Under the pieces are notes generated by a model, which had not been told where the DNA came from, did no database searches, and was given only the letters and a program-made list of their open reading frames with translations. DNA of 46,991 nt from Nitrospinales bacterium. Lineage in GTDB: Bacteria > Nitrospinota_A > UBA7883 > JACRGQ01. The position numbers and the translations under genes were made by a program. Positions 7,487 through 16,052 of the stretch are shown here, one piece after another; position 1 is the stretch's first letter, and each line of letters starts with the position of its first letter. Location of the stretch: positions 1 to 46,991 of the forward strand of contig JAHFEJ010000016.1 in NCBI GenBank assembly GCA_023248535.1. The letters are read 5' to 3'.

Positions 7487-9124
7487 CTATTTCCCCATCG
7501 CCTCGAGGGCCAGTTTTTCTTTTGCGACGAACATCTTTTGCCTCTTCATAAGCTGATCGAAGTCCACTTCGTGGCCGTTGAAATCCGGGCCGTGGAAGCA
7601 GGCGAACTTCGTTTTGCCCCCCACCGAGACGCGGCAGGCGCCACACATGCCGGTGCCATCCACCATGATGGCGTTGAGGGAAACAAAAGTCTCGATGCCG
7701 AGCGGTTTGGTCATGTTCGCCACGGCCATCATCATCGGCACCGGGCCGATGGCCAGCACGTGGGAAATTTTCTCGCCCCGTTTCAAGATCGCCTCCATCG
7801 CGTGGGTGACAAAGCCCTGTATTCCTTTGGTGCCGTCGTTGGTGGTGACCAGTACCTCGTCACAGGCCTGCTTCAACTCGTCTTCCATGATGAGCAGCTT
7901 CTCATTCCGCGCGCCGACAATGCCGTACACCTTGTTGCCGGCTTTTTTCAGCGCGCGGGCGGTCGGCAGCACCGCGCCGGTTCCGTAACCGCCGCCGATG
8001 ACCACGCACACGCCATCGTGTTTTTTCACATGGCTGTGCTGTCCCAGCGGCCCGACCACGTCGGCCAACCGGTCGCCCACATTCATCATGTTGATCTCGC
8101 GCGAGGTGCGGCCGGCGGACATAATGATGACGTTGATGGTGCCTTTTTCGGCATCCCAGCCGGCGATGGAGAGCGGTATCCGCTCGCCGTGCTCGTTGGG
8201 GCGGATAATGATGAACTGGCCGGCCACAAGCTTGCGGGCGATCAGCGGCGCCTCGATGGAATAGTAGTAGGTATCGGGGCAGAGTTCCCTTTTTTCAAGG
8301 ATCCTGAACGTCTGGTGATAACGGCTTTGGCCTTTGCCTTCCTCTTTAAGGAATTTGAAAAACTGATGGGCTTGGTGGCGCACGATGTAGGCGTTATCCC
8401 AGTTGTTGGCGCCGTCAAGGCCGAGGAACCCGTTGAATTTTTCGCGCACTTTCCGTTCCTGATCCGGCGTAAGCATCCCTTTTTCGGCGATCTTCCCCAG
8501 TGAAGCAACGGCATTGCGCCGGGCGAGCGAATGCTTGTCCTTCAAAGCTTCAAAACAGGTGTCGAACATTTTGAGGCGCAGGGTATTGTCGAACTGATCC
8601 GATCCGAGATTCCGGGCCAGCCGGCCGATGGCGTAAAGCGCTTCAGCGCGTAGACGTTCGTTTTTCGATTTTGAAGCCACCAGTATTTCCGGTACCGCCT
8701 CGAGGGCGGCCGGATCCTTGAAATAGGAGATGGTGGCGATAAGGGTCATCATCGCATAATCGTCGCCGCGGTGGTTGTTGATGGCCTCCAGCACCGGTTT
8801 CATCGCCGCCCCCTTGCCGCGGGCGATCACCCGGCCGAAGTGCGCGGCCGATTCGGAGTCGGCCTGGATAGCCTCATCAATAAGGAACGGGAGAACGGCG
8901 GTGCCGAGGGTGGCGATCACCTCTTCGGCCTGGTTGGCCAGCCGTATAAGGCCTGTTTTGCCGTGAAGATCGTGGTAGAAAAGGGCCGCGACGCCCGCCG
9001 CCAACTCCTTTTTTTCCGCGTCGTTCAGACCGGTCAACCTGGCCGCCGCTTCAAGCGCGCGAGCCGTCTCCGTTTCGTTGTCGATGCGGATGTTTCTGAT
9101 GATGGATTCGATCTTTTCTGTCAT
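7487..9124 (-). CDS. HEAT-repeat/NfnA fusion: FAD-NAD(P)-binding 2Fe-2S subunit
   Basis: A 545-residue protein in two halves. Residues about 60-235 are HEAT-like helical repeats (for example RLRAEALYAIGRLARNLG and LARRNAVASLGKIAEKG). Residues about 268-530 are a full NfnA/PyrK-like module: an FAD-binding barrel (GQFIIIRPN, RIPLSIAG), the NAD-binding GGGYGTGAVLP, and a 2Fe-2S site with Cys494, Cys497 and Cys509 in a DGTGMCGACR context, where characterised NfnA uses an aspartate plus three cysteines. Stand-alone NfnA proteins are about 280 residues, so this one is nearly doubled by the HEAT half. An AAGGAA ribosome-binding site precedes the ATG. The frame is continuous through the junction, so it is a real fusion rather than a missed stop. 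Confidence is high for the C-terminal half and moderate for the repeats. Confidence 0.87.
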   Translation of the reverse strand: MTEKIESIIRNIRIDNETETARALEAAARLTGLNDAEKKELAAGVAALFYHDLHGKTGLIRLANQAEEVIATLGTAVLPFLIDEAIQADSESAAHFGRVIARGKGAAMKPVLEAINNHRGDDYAMMTLIATISYFKDPAALEAVPEILVASKSKNERLRAEALYAIGRLARNLGSDQFDNTLRLKMFDTCFEALKDKHSLARRNAVASLGKIAEKGMLTPDQERKVREKFNGFLGLDGANNWDNAYIVRHQAHQFFKFLKEEGKGQSRYHQTFRILEKRELCPDTYYYSIEAPLIARKLVAGQFIIIRPNEHGERIPLSIAGWDAEKGTINVIIMSAGRTSREINMMNVGDRLADVVGPLGQHSHVKKHDGVCVVIGGGYGTGAVLPTARALKKAGNKVYGIVGARNEKLLIMEDELKQACDEVLVTTNDGTKGIQGFVTHAMEAILKRGEKISHVLAIGPVPMMMAVANMTKPLGIETFVSLNAIMVDGTGMCGACRVSVGGKTKFACFHGPDFNGHEVDFDQLMKRQKMFVAKEKLALEAMGK

Positions 9125-9345
9125 ATATACCTGCTTCCTTATGAACAGTCAGTATTAACGCTTTTCCTCTGTTTTCCAAAAGCTGTCACGCGGTGTATAA
9201 GCACACCGTCAATACGCACCTCAATCCAAAAGTTAATCCCCCCGGATTGTTGGAGGATAAATACTAGCATCGGTGGGGGGATGGGCGCAATAACCGATTT
9301 CCCTTTCCCGGATTCCAGGATGGGAGACCGCGCTGAAAAGCAAGT

Positions 9346-9678
9346 TCAGCTTCGTTTTTTGGGGGCCGGTTTTTTGAGCGCGGCGGCGGCGCGCGCCCAG
9401 CTTTTCAGTTCTTCGGCATCTTCAAGGATGTCGGGCGGCACTTCCATGTAGTTCTTGAGCGTCTGGGTGGCGCTTGCCTTGAACGGCTTCATCTCCCGTT
9501 CTTCATACGGAAGGCGGGTGGCGGCATCCGTCTTGAAGTAAAGGCGTTCTTTAATGATGATGCCGAAGAACGCATCCCCTTTATATAATCCGTAACCGCC
9601 GAACATCGGCCGCGCTCCCGCCCCGAACCCGGCCAACTGATCCATCACAAATTCTTTGAATGAATGGTCTTTTTTCAA
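9346..9678 (-). CDS. TfoX N-terminal-domain family protein
   Basis: A 110-residue protein made almost entirely of the TfoX_N domain. The family core is visible as PMFGGYGLYKGDAFFGII followed by RLYFKTDAATR and the YMEVPPDIL segment. Full-length TfoX/Sxy is a competence regulator with an added C-terminal domain, which is absent here, so no role in competence can be assumed. The start is a TTG that overlaps the TGA of the upstream Mur-ligase gene (TTGA), which suggests translational coupling. The C terminus is a basic KKPAPKKRS tail. Confidence 0.85.
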   Translation of the reverse strand: MKKDHSFKEFVMDQLAGFGAGARPMFGGYGLYKGDAFFGIIIKERLYFKTDAATRLPYEEREMKPFKASATQTLKNYMEVPPDILEDAEELKSWARAAAALKKPAPKKRS

Positions 9679-11270
9679 AACTGTTCCATGTGGTCCGGGA
9701 GGTCGTTCTCGAAAAGCACCACGCTGTTGGCGTCGGCGTGTTGCGCCAGCCAGCCGCGCGCATCGGCGAGCGAGGTGAAAGGCAGGATGTTGTTTTCATC
9801 AAAACCGGCGGCTAAAAGGCCGTCGGCGATAGGCTTGGTGCGCCGCTGGTTTATGAGCAGCACTATATCGCAATACGGCGCGGCCGCCTTGCCGAAGGCG
9901 AAGTTCACCTTTTCATGTTCGCCTCCCAGATCGACAATGCCGGGAGTGGCCATAATTTTTTTAAATCCGGCAAAATAGCCGAGCGTTTCGGCGGCGGTGG
10001 CGGCCCCGACCGGATTGCTGTTGAATCCGTCGTTGATAATAAGGTAGCCGCCGGGATTTTGGATAAGCTGCAGACGGGCTTCCACCTGATCCAGGGTGCG
10101 CGCGCCATGTTTCAGCCGCTCCGGGTCGATGCCGAAATGCAGCCCCACCGCGAAAGCGGCGGTGACGTTCAGCGCGTGGAGTTTTCCCAGAAGCTTAATG
10201 TTCACCCCTTCGATGGTTCCCCGCGGCGTTTTGATGTCGAAGAGGCTCCCTTCGCGCCCGCAACGGAGGTTCAGCGGCATGTAATCGGCCCCTTGCTCAA
10301 GGCCGTAGGTGATTTTTTTCTGCGGACGCCCTTTGGCGTGTTTGCGCGCCAGCTCGTAATCGGCGTCGTAGAAAAGCACGCCATCGGGCGGCAGGGCGTC
10401 GGCCAGCTCGAATTTGGTCAGAGCCACCGCATCGGGGCTGCCGAAGGTCTCCATGTGCGCCACGCCGATGGAGGTGATGATGCCAACGGTGGGGCGCACC
10501 AGTTCGCACAACTCCTTGATGTCTCCCGGCCGGGTGGCCCCCATCTCGGTGACGAACATCTCGTGATGTGTCTCCATCTTTTCATTAATTACCTTGCACA
10601 GTCCCATCGGCGTATTAAAGCTTCCGGGAGTCTTGATGAGCGGATATTTTGTTTCCAGGAGATGCGCCACCGCTTCCTTGGTGCCGGTTTTGCCATAGCT
10701 GCCGGTGATGGCGACCACCTGCTTGCCGCGCAGTTTTAGGCGGGCCTGTTTTTTAAATCCCTCTTGCAAAGCTTTTTCGATGGGGGTGGATGCGATATTG
10801 CCGAGCGCCAGCATAAACAGTTGAGCGTACCCGAACAGCACCAAAATGGCGATGATAAACACTTCGCCGTGGGGAAGCGTGATGGCAAGCAGTGCCGCCT
10901 CGATGAGAATTGTGGCGGCGAAGAGCCGTTTGATGCGTGCGGTTATGACAAGCGGTTTTTTCTGCCCTTTATCAGCGCGGATGTTGGCGGCGCCCCAGAA
11001 GACAGCGATCACGGCAAGGGCCAACAGGGAGAATGAGGCCGGTATCAATGCACCTGACAACATTAGAAAGAGGAAACAAAAAACTGCAGCGTGCAGCGCC
11101 GCATAATGCCGGTTGCGCACGAAGGTGTTTAAGCCGCCCCCCTCCAGCCCCCATTTTAGGTATGCGTTGGTGTGGTAACGCTCGGCTTGCAAGACATGGG
11201 CGAAACGGAGCAGCGTCGCTGCGGAGAAAAAAATCCACGCGGCTCCCGCCACATATCCGTAAATCGTCAT
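9675..11270 (-). CDS. membrane-anchored MurF-like Mur ligase
   Basis: A 531-residue protein. The first 160 residues contain four to five hydrophobic segments (about 5-22, 58-75, 80-95, 115-132, 135-158). After them come the Mur-ligase central and C-terminal domains: ATP loop GSYGKTGT (190-197), TEMGATRPGD (241-250), the SIGVAHMETFGS segment, the likely carbamylated Lys286 in ALTKFEL, and NDGFNSNP (413-420). These correspond best to MurF, which adds D-Ala-D-Ala to UDP-MurNAc-tripeptide. The normal MurF N-terminal uridine-binding domain is missing, its place taken by membrane helices. It may therefore act on a membrane-bound substrate rather than a soluble UDP-sugar; that is inference. It overlaps both neighbours (ATGA with the hydrolase, TTGA with the TfoX-type gene). 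Confidence 0.83.
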   Translation of the reverse strand: MTIYGYVAGAAWIFFSAATLLRFAHVLQAERYHTNAYLKWGLEGGGLNTFVRNRHYAALHAAVFCFLFLMLSGALIPASFSLLALAVIAVFWGAANIRADKGQKKPLVITARIKRLFAATILIEAALLAITLPHGEVFIIAILVLFGYAQLFMLALGNIASTPIEKALQEGFKKQARLKLRGKQVVAITGSYGKTGTKEAVAHLLETKYPLIKTPGSFNTPMGLCKVINEKMETHHEMFVTEMGATRPGDIKELCELVRPTVGIITSIGVAHMETFGSPDAVALTKFELADALPPDGVLFYDADYELARKHAKGRPQKKITYGLEQGADYMPLNLRCGREGSLFDIKTPRGTIEGVNIKLLGKLHALNVTAAFAVGLHFGIDPERLKHGARTLDQVEARLQLIQNPGGYLIINDGFNSNPVGAATAAETLGYFAGFKKIMATPGIVDLGGEHEKVNFAFGKAAAPYCDIVLLINQRRTKPIADGLLAAGFDENNILPFTSLADARGWLAQHADANSVVLFENDLPDHMEQF

Positions 11271-12016
11271 TTGATTTCCAGCACTTTTTCCAAAAGACAG
11301 TAAAATTCTTCAGGTTTGTCCAAGAATGGGTAATGTCCCGCCCCCGGTATGACCGCAAGGGTGGAGTTTTTAAGCCCCGCGTGCATGATCTCCGCCGCCT
11401 CCAGTGTGGTGTCGCGGTCGTTCTCCCCCCATATCAGATGTACGGGCCGCGTGACGGCGGGGAGAATATTCCGCATGTCTTCGTTGACCACTTTCACAAA
11501 AATGGGGCGCATCGCCCCGGCTGCAAGATAATCGGCAGAGCCGATCTTTTTATATATCGTTTCTTTTATCATCCGTCCCGGCGCGCCAATGTTGCCGAAA
11601 AACTTTCCCGCTTTCACCAGCAGTTTACGTAAAAGCGGCGCCGGCTTTTGAATGCGGAGGCCTGCCGCGCCGGTGAGTACCAATGTATTAACGTATGCTG
11701 GATAGCGGTGGGCCAACCGCAGCGCCACACGCGCACCAAAGGAGTGGCCGATGATATCGATCTTCTTCAACCCCCAGGCATCAAGGATCGTTTTCACCAG
11801 TTCCGCGTACTCTTCGGTTCCCCACACGGCCTCCGGTTTTTCTGTCTGGCCGAATCCGGGGAAATCGATGGCCCGGACCTCGCATTGACGCGCCAGCCGC
11901 ATGAAAAGCGGCCTGAACGATTCGCTGCTTACTCCCCACCCATGCAGGAGAAGCACCGGCTCGCCGTTTCCCGCCTGTTCGTAATAGACCTTTTGTCCCC
12001 CTGCATGTACCCACAT
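11267..12016 (-). CDS. alpha/beta hydrolase
   Basis: A 249-residue alpha/beta-hydrolase-fold protein with the oxyanion-hole segment LLHGWG, nucleophile elbow GHSFG (Ser nucleophile), catalytic acid in WGENDRDT and catalytic His in GAGHYPF. No signal peptide is seen, so it is predicted cytoplasmic. The substrate is not readable; esters, thioesters and amides are all possible. It is the first gene of a three-gene operon with the membrane Mur ligase (4-base overlap) and the TfoX-N protein, so a role in making or trimming the ligase's substrate is plausible. No ribosome-binding site is visible; a perfect TATAAT lies 6 nt before the ATG. Confidence 0.88.
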   Translation of the reverse strand: MWVHAGGQKVYYEQAGNGEPVLLLHGWGVSSESFRPLFMRLARQCEVRAIDFPGFGQTEKPEAVWGTEEYAELVKTILDAWGLKKIDIIGHSFGARVALRLAHRYPAYVNTLVLTGAAGLRIQKPAPLLRKLLVKAGKFFGNIGAPGRMIKETIYKKIGSADYLAAGAMRPIFVKVVNEDMRNILPAVTRPVHLIWGENDRDTTLEAAEIMHAGLKNSTLAVIPGAGHYPFLDKPEEFYCLLEKVLEIK

Positions 12017-12022
12017 GTGGCA

Positions 12023-12028
12023 ATTATA
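12023..12028 (-). promoter_or_regulatory. -10 hexamer TATAAT for the hydrolase/Mur-ligase operon, probably leaderless
   Basis: A perfect TATAAT on the complement with 6 nt to the ATG at 12016. Transcription starting about 7 nt after the hexamer would begin at the start codon itself. The best -35 at 17-bp spacing (TTTCGC) is poor, so the call rests on the -10 and on the lack of a ribosome-binding site. Confidence 0.45.
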
Positions 12029-12157
12029 GTGGAAATGTCTTTTCGGCGAAAGGGAGGGAGAGAATATATTGTTTTTCCGGCGCGAAGGCTAGCTGTCCTC
12101 GTCCTTGCTATCGTTCGTTAAATTCCTTTGGTGCGGTTATTTCGTTCTGCGCTGGGT

Positions 12158-12163
12158 TATAAT
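12158..12163 (+). promoter_or_regulatory. -10 hexamer TATAAT for the alanine/sodium symporter gene
   Basis: A perfect TATAAT with 7 nt to the ATG at 12171 and no ribosome-binding site between. It supports 12171 as the start codon and a leaderless transcript. No good -35 is seen. It faces the opposite TATAAT at 12023-12028 across a 154-base divergent intergenic region. Confidence 0.45.
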
Positions 12164-12170
12164 CGTGCCG

Positions 12171-13577
12171 ATGCAAACGATACATGATGGAGTGAACTGG
12201 CTCAACGGCTACCTGTGGGGTCCGCCGATGCTGGCGTTTTTGTTTGGCACCCATTTGTTTCTTACATTCCGCCTCCGCTTTATTCAGCGGTATACGTGGC
12301 GAGGGATCAAGCTATCGTTGCTGCGAGTTGAAGATGACAGTGAGGGGGACGTATCACATTACGGGGCTCTGACCACGGCGCTGGCCGCCACCATCGGTAC
12401 CGGCAACATTGTGGGGGTTGGCACCGCCGTGGCGATTGGCGGGCCGGGAGCGGTGTTGTGGATGTGGTTGACCGGGGTGTTCGGCATCGCCACCAAGTAT
12501 GCCGAGGCGGTGCTGGCCGTAAAGTACCGCGTAAAAACGGAAGATGGCACGATGCTGGGCGGGCCGATGTATGCCATAGAAAAAGGGATGGGAATTAAGT
12601 GGCTGGCGGTGCTGTTCAGTATTTTCACTTCGATAGCCGCTTTCGGCATCGGCAACATGGTGCAATCGAATTCCATCGCCAGTCTTGCCCATGATGAATT
12701 CAGTATTTCCCCCTGGGTGACCGGCGGTGTGATAACGCTTATCACGGCGGTAGTGGTGCTGGGCGGTATTAAATGGATTGCGCGGGTATGCGAAGGGCTG
12801 GTGCCGATGATGGCGGGGGCTTACATCGCGGGATGCATCTATATTCTTTTTTACAATTTTTCGTATGTTATGCCCGCCTTGGGGCTCATTGTAAAATCCG
12901 CTCTCAGTCCGCAAGCGGCGGGTGGGGGATTTGTGGGGGCCACGGTTATGATCGCGGCGCGGTATGGCATTGCCCGGGGGCTGTTCTCAAATGAATCAGG
13001 ACTTGGCTCCGCGCCGATAGTTGCTGCGGCTGCAAAGAGCAAAAATCCGGTGCAGCAGGCATTGGTATCCGCTACCGGCACATTTTGGGATACGGTAGTA
13101 ATTTGCGCCCTGACGGGGCTTGTGTTGGTCACTGCCATGATGCGCCAACCGGAGATTGCGGCGGGGCAAAACGGCGCGTTGCTCACCAAAGCGGTATTCG
13201 GCACTATCCCGGTGATTGGCCAGCCATTGCTGGTCTTTGCGTTGCTGACCTTCGTTTTTTCGACCATTTTGGGATGGTCTTATTATGGCGAACGCGCGGC
13301 GGAATATTTATTGGGGAAAAAGATAATCAGGCCGTACCGGGTTGCATGGGTGGCTGCCGTTATGGTGGGGGCCGTGGTGCCGTTGCCGCTGGTGTGGGAT
13401 TTCGCCGACATGTCTAACGCGCTGATGGCGATACCGAACCTGGTATCGTTAATCATGTTGAGCACTGTCATTGTGGCCGAAACGCGCCATCACCTCTGGA
13501 GCGGTGAACCCGCGCCGGCGGGCGGGTTCATGTCCCCCGCGGCGGAACCGGTGCGCGTGGAAGAGGAAGAGCCATGA
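12171..13577 (+). CDS. AGCS-family sodium:alanine (glycine) symporter
   Basis: A 468-residue secondary transporter of the alanine/glycine:cation symporter family. Hallmarks are the TIGTGNIVGVGTA segment, GGPGAVLWMWLTG, GGPMYAIEKGMG, the RGLFSNESGLGSAPI loop and about ten membrane segments. It imports alanine or glycine with Na+ across the inner membrane. The reading frame extends upstream to 12105, but the family normally begins shortly before the WLNGYLWGPP segment, and the TATAAT at 12158-12163 would lie inside the longer version, so ATG 12171 is chosen. It is divergent from the hydrolase/Mur-ligase operon, and alanine is a building block for MurF chemistry; that link is only suggestive. 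The exported TPR gene follows after 43 bases. Confidence 0.92.
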   Translation: MQTIHDGVNWLNGYLWGPPMLAFLFGTHLFLTFRLRFIQRYTWRGIKLSLLRVEDDSEGDVSHYGALTTALAATIGTGNIVGVGTAVAIGGPGAVLWMWLTGVFGIATKYAEAVLAVKYRVKTEDGTMLGGPMYAIEKGMGIKWLAVLFSIFTSIAAFGIGNMVQSNSIASLAHDEFSISPWVTGGVITLITAVVVLGGIKWIARVCEGLVPMMAGAYIAGCIYILFYNFSYVMPALGLIVKSALSPQAAGGGFVGATVMIAARYGIARGLFSNESGLGSAPIVAAAAKSKNPVQQALVSATGTFWDTVVICALTGLVLVTAMMRQPEIAAGQNGALLTKAVFGTIPVIGQPLLVFALLTFVFSTILGWSYYGERAAEYLLGKKIIRPYRVAWVAAVMVGAVVPLPLVWDFADMSNALMAIPNLVSLIMLSTVIVAETRHHLWSGEPAPAGGFMSPAAEPVRVEEEEP

Positions 13578-13620
13578 GTTTTTATCACGCCGCTTATTCA
13601 ATTAGCCCCGGAGAGTAACG

Positions 13621-14721
13621 GTGGGAAAAACCGTTTTATCCCTGATCGGGATATTGCTTTGTTACACAAGCGCGGGCGCCCACGATCTGGTGATTCCAGC
13701 CGATTTGCCGATAGTGCGCCGGGGATTTGAGCTTGTGTATAACGAGCAATACCTTGAAGCCGAAAAGGTGTTTCATGAATATATCAACAAACACCCCGAC
13801 CGGCCCGAAGGCTATTTTTTCATGACGGGGCGGTACGCGGAATACATGAACGGCTTTCATGACCGCTCGGTGATGCCAATGTTCGAAATGTGGGCGAAGC
13901 TGACTATGGAAAAGGCCGCAGCCTTCAATGCCAGCCATCCCGGCGACCCGACGGGCCATTTCTATCTTGGCAACCTTTACGGTTATATGGGGCTACTGGA
14001 TGCGCAACAGCAAAATCTTGTTTCCGCGTTTCTCAACGCGGTGAAGGCGAAAAGCAGCCTCGAGAAGACGCTTGAACTCGATCCCACGGTGCATGACGCC
14101 TATTTTGGCCTTGGTTCCCTTTACTTTTACGGCAGCAAAAAGCATGTGGAAGAAGGGGGGATGGTCGGGTGGATCGTGAAAAAGTTTATCACCCATGACC
14201 GGGACATGCGGCAGGAGGGGATTGGCATGGTGCAAAAGGCGGTGGCTCATGGAGGGATTACCGCCGATTCGGCATTCAGCACACTTATGTGGTTATTGAT
14301 CATCGAGGAGCGCTACGATGAAGCATGGCCGATGGCCGACGAGATGTCGCGCCGCTGGCCCCAGGATAAACATGGGTTTTGGGCGCAGGGGCGGATCAGC
14401 CTCTTACGCGGTCAATGCGCCGAAGCCAGGGGCTATTTTAAGTGGATCGCAGACATAATAAAACAGCAAAACAACCGCCTTGACCGCTTCCCGGAGATGG
14501 AGATCGCCATTGAACTTTCATCGCTTTGCGTTGAGGGCGACACATTGCCCCATGCCGCCCGCGAAGGGCGGATAAAGGCTCTTAGCGCCCGGTTAGCCGC
14601 AAATCCGAATATACAATTGGAATATGCCAATTCAAAAGGGGTGGTGAAGGATTTTAAGGCGATGCTTGAAAAAATCGATAAACGCCAATTCATACAGCCG
14701 GGGAACGGCGGCATTAAATAA
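13621..14721 (+). CDS. exported TPR-repeat protein
   Basis: A 366-residue protein with an N-terminal signal peptide (hydrophobic core LSLIGILLCY, likely cleavage after SAGA near residue 20), so periplasmic or secreted. The mature part has TPR-like helices, for example YLEAEKVFHEYINKHPDRPEG, SSLEKTLELDPTVHDAYFGLG and DEAWPMADEMSRRWP. The YLGNLYGYMG helix and the conserved-looking HDAYFGLGSLYFYGSK region resemble exported TPR proteins of unknown function. The start is GTG, supported by GGAGAG about 6-9 nt upstream. It follows the symporter gene by 43 bases and may share its transcript. No catalytic motif is visible. Confidence 0.82.
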   Translation: MGKTVLSLIGILLCYTSAGAHDLVIPADLPIVRRGFELVYNEQYLEAEKVFHEYINKHPDRPEGYFFMTGRYAEYMNGFHDRSVMPMFEMWAKLTMEKAAAFNASHPGDPTGHFYLGNLYGYMGLLDAQQQNLVSAFLNAVKAKSSLEKTLELDPTVHDAYFGLGSLYFYGSKKHVEEGGMVGWIVKKFITHDRDMRQEGIGMVQKAVAHGGITADSAFSTLMWLLIIEERYDEAWPMADEMSRRWPQDKHGFWAQGRISLLRGQCAEARGYFKWIADIIKQQNNRLDRFPEMEIAIELSSLCVEGDTLPHAAREGRIKALSARLAANPNIQLEYANSKGVVKDFKAMLEKIDKRQFIQPGNGGIK

Positions 14722-14782
14722 CCGGTTCAGGTTGGGCCTTTTGCTCCCGCTACAATGCAAAATAGCAAATCGAACTGTTCTG

Positions 14783-14811
14783 TTGCATTACTATCCAGCC
14801 CCGCTTATCAT
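14783..14811 (+). promoter_or_regulatory. sigma-70-type promoter of the HD-GYP gene
   Basis: TTGCAT (14783-14788), a 17-bp spacer and TATCAT (14806-14811), giving a transcript start near 14818. The -35 is part of a 7-bp inverted repeat, AATGCAA (14754-14760) with TTGCATT (14783-14789), which could be an operator. A second TATCAT at 14822-14827 lies 10 nt from the ATG and is an alternative. Confidence 0.45.
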
Positions 14812-14837
14812 TTGAATAAGATATCATGATGTGTTAA

Positions 14838-16052
14838 ATGATAAAAAAAATACAAGCTTCCCAGTTGCGTTCCGGCATGTTCGTCCACGACTTCAATTGC
14901 GAGTGGCTTGAAAACCCTTTTTTCGCCTCGCAACTTCTTATAAAAGACGAGACGATGATCGCAAAAGTGTTAAAAGCCGGCATTCGGGAGATATACATCG
15001 ACACCGCCAAGGGGATCGATATGGCCGGCGGCGAATCCGCATCACAGGTTCGCCGCGAAATTGACAAAGTTATTTCAAAAATATCGGAAGACGTTCATCA
15101 GGATGTCTCGGTACCGATGGCGGAGGAACTTTTCGCCGCAAAAAAAGCGCATACCGCCGCGAAAAAAATCGTCACCGAGGTTATGCACGATGTCCGGATG
15201 GGGAAACAGGTGGAGATTGAGGCGGTAAACGGAGTGGTTGAGCAGATGGTTGATTCCATTTTCCGCAACAAGGGGGCGCTTTCGAGTCTGAGCCGGATAA
15301 AGTCCAAGGATGAATACACGTTTTTCCACTCCGTCAATGTCTGTGTACTTATGGTGGCGTTTACGAAGGGGCTGGGGATGCCGCGTTCGGTGATAAACCG
15401 GGCGGGGGTGGGTGCGTTGCTGCACGATGTGGGAAAGATGGCCGTGCCGGACGGAATTCTAAATAAAGAAGGCCGCCTCACCGACGAGGAGTTTGCCCGG
15501 ATGAAAGACCATGTCACGCAAAGCCGCATTATTCTTGGAAAAACCCCCGGTATAACGGAGGAGGCCATTGCCGTGGCGGGGCAACACCACGAACGATACG
15601 ATGGCTCCGGCTATCCGGATAAGCTTAAAGGGGAGGAAATCTCCGAGTTGGGGCGGATGGCCGCCATTGTCGACGTATACGACGCCATTACTTCCGACCG
15701 GTGCTATCATAAGGGCTTCAGCACCTCCGAAGCGTTGCGTAAAATATTTGAATGGGGCAAATACCATTTCGATCCAAAAATGGTGGAACTGTTCATTAAG
15801 GTTGTGGGGATCTATCCGGTGGGAACCATGGTACGGCTGGAAAGCGGCCTTGTGGGAGTGGTGAAAGAGCCGGGCATGGAAAACCTGTTGATGCCGGTGG
15901 TAAAAGTTTTCTACGATAAGAAAAAGGAACGGTATCTGACGCCATACGATCTGGATTTGGCGGGACCGGATGGCGCCCCTCACCGCATTTTCGGGCCTGA
16001 AAACGCCCAAGGTTACAAGATCAATTCGCTTGAATTCGTCGGCCTGATCTAA
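14838..16052 (+). CDS. HD-GYP domain phosphodiesterase with DUF3391 N terminus
   Basis: A 404-residue cytoplasmic protein. Residues about 3-140 match the DUF3391-type domain often found before HD-GYP (LRSGMFVHDFNCEWLENPF). The HD-GYP domain (about 155-330) has a complete metal and substrate set: His164, the HD pair His196-Asp197 in LLHDVGKMAVPD, HHE at 250-252 and the GYP signature at 258-260 (DGSGYP). It should therefore be an active cyclic-di-GMP (or cGAMP) phosphodiesterase. A C-terminal region of about 80 residues follows with a small beta-rich segment (GTMVRLESGLVGVV). No Shine-Dalgarno sequence precedes the ATG. Its stop overlaps that of the convergent cytochrome gene by 4 bases. Confidence 0.92.
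   Translation: MIKKIQASQLRSGMFVHDFNCEWLENPFFASQLLIKDETMIAKVLKAGIREIYIDTAKGIDMAGGESASQVRREIDKVISKISEDVHQDVSVPMAEELFAAKKAHTAAKKIVTEVMHDVRMGKQVEIEAVNGVVEQMVDSIFRNKGALSSLSRIKSKDEYTFFHSVNVCVLMVAFTKGLGMPRSVINRAGVGALLHDVGKMAVPDGILNKEGRLTDEEFARMKDHVTQSRIILGKTPGITEEAIAVAGQHHERYDGSGYPDKLKGEEISELGRMAAIVDVYDAITSDRCYHKGFSTSEALRKIFEWGKYHFDPKMVELFIKVVGIYPVGTMVRLESGLVGVVKEPGMENLLMPVVKVFYDKKKERYLTPYDLDLAGPDGAPHRIFGPENAQGYKINSLEFVGLI

Noticed and set aside
9332-9350. GCTGAA/TTCAGC hairpin at the TfoX-N gene end as a terminator
   Set aside because: The T-run lies on the plus-strand side, where no gene ends; on the gene's own strand no T-run follows.
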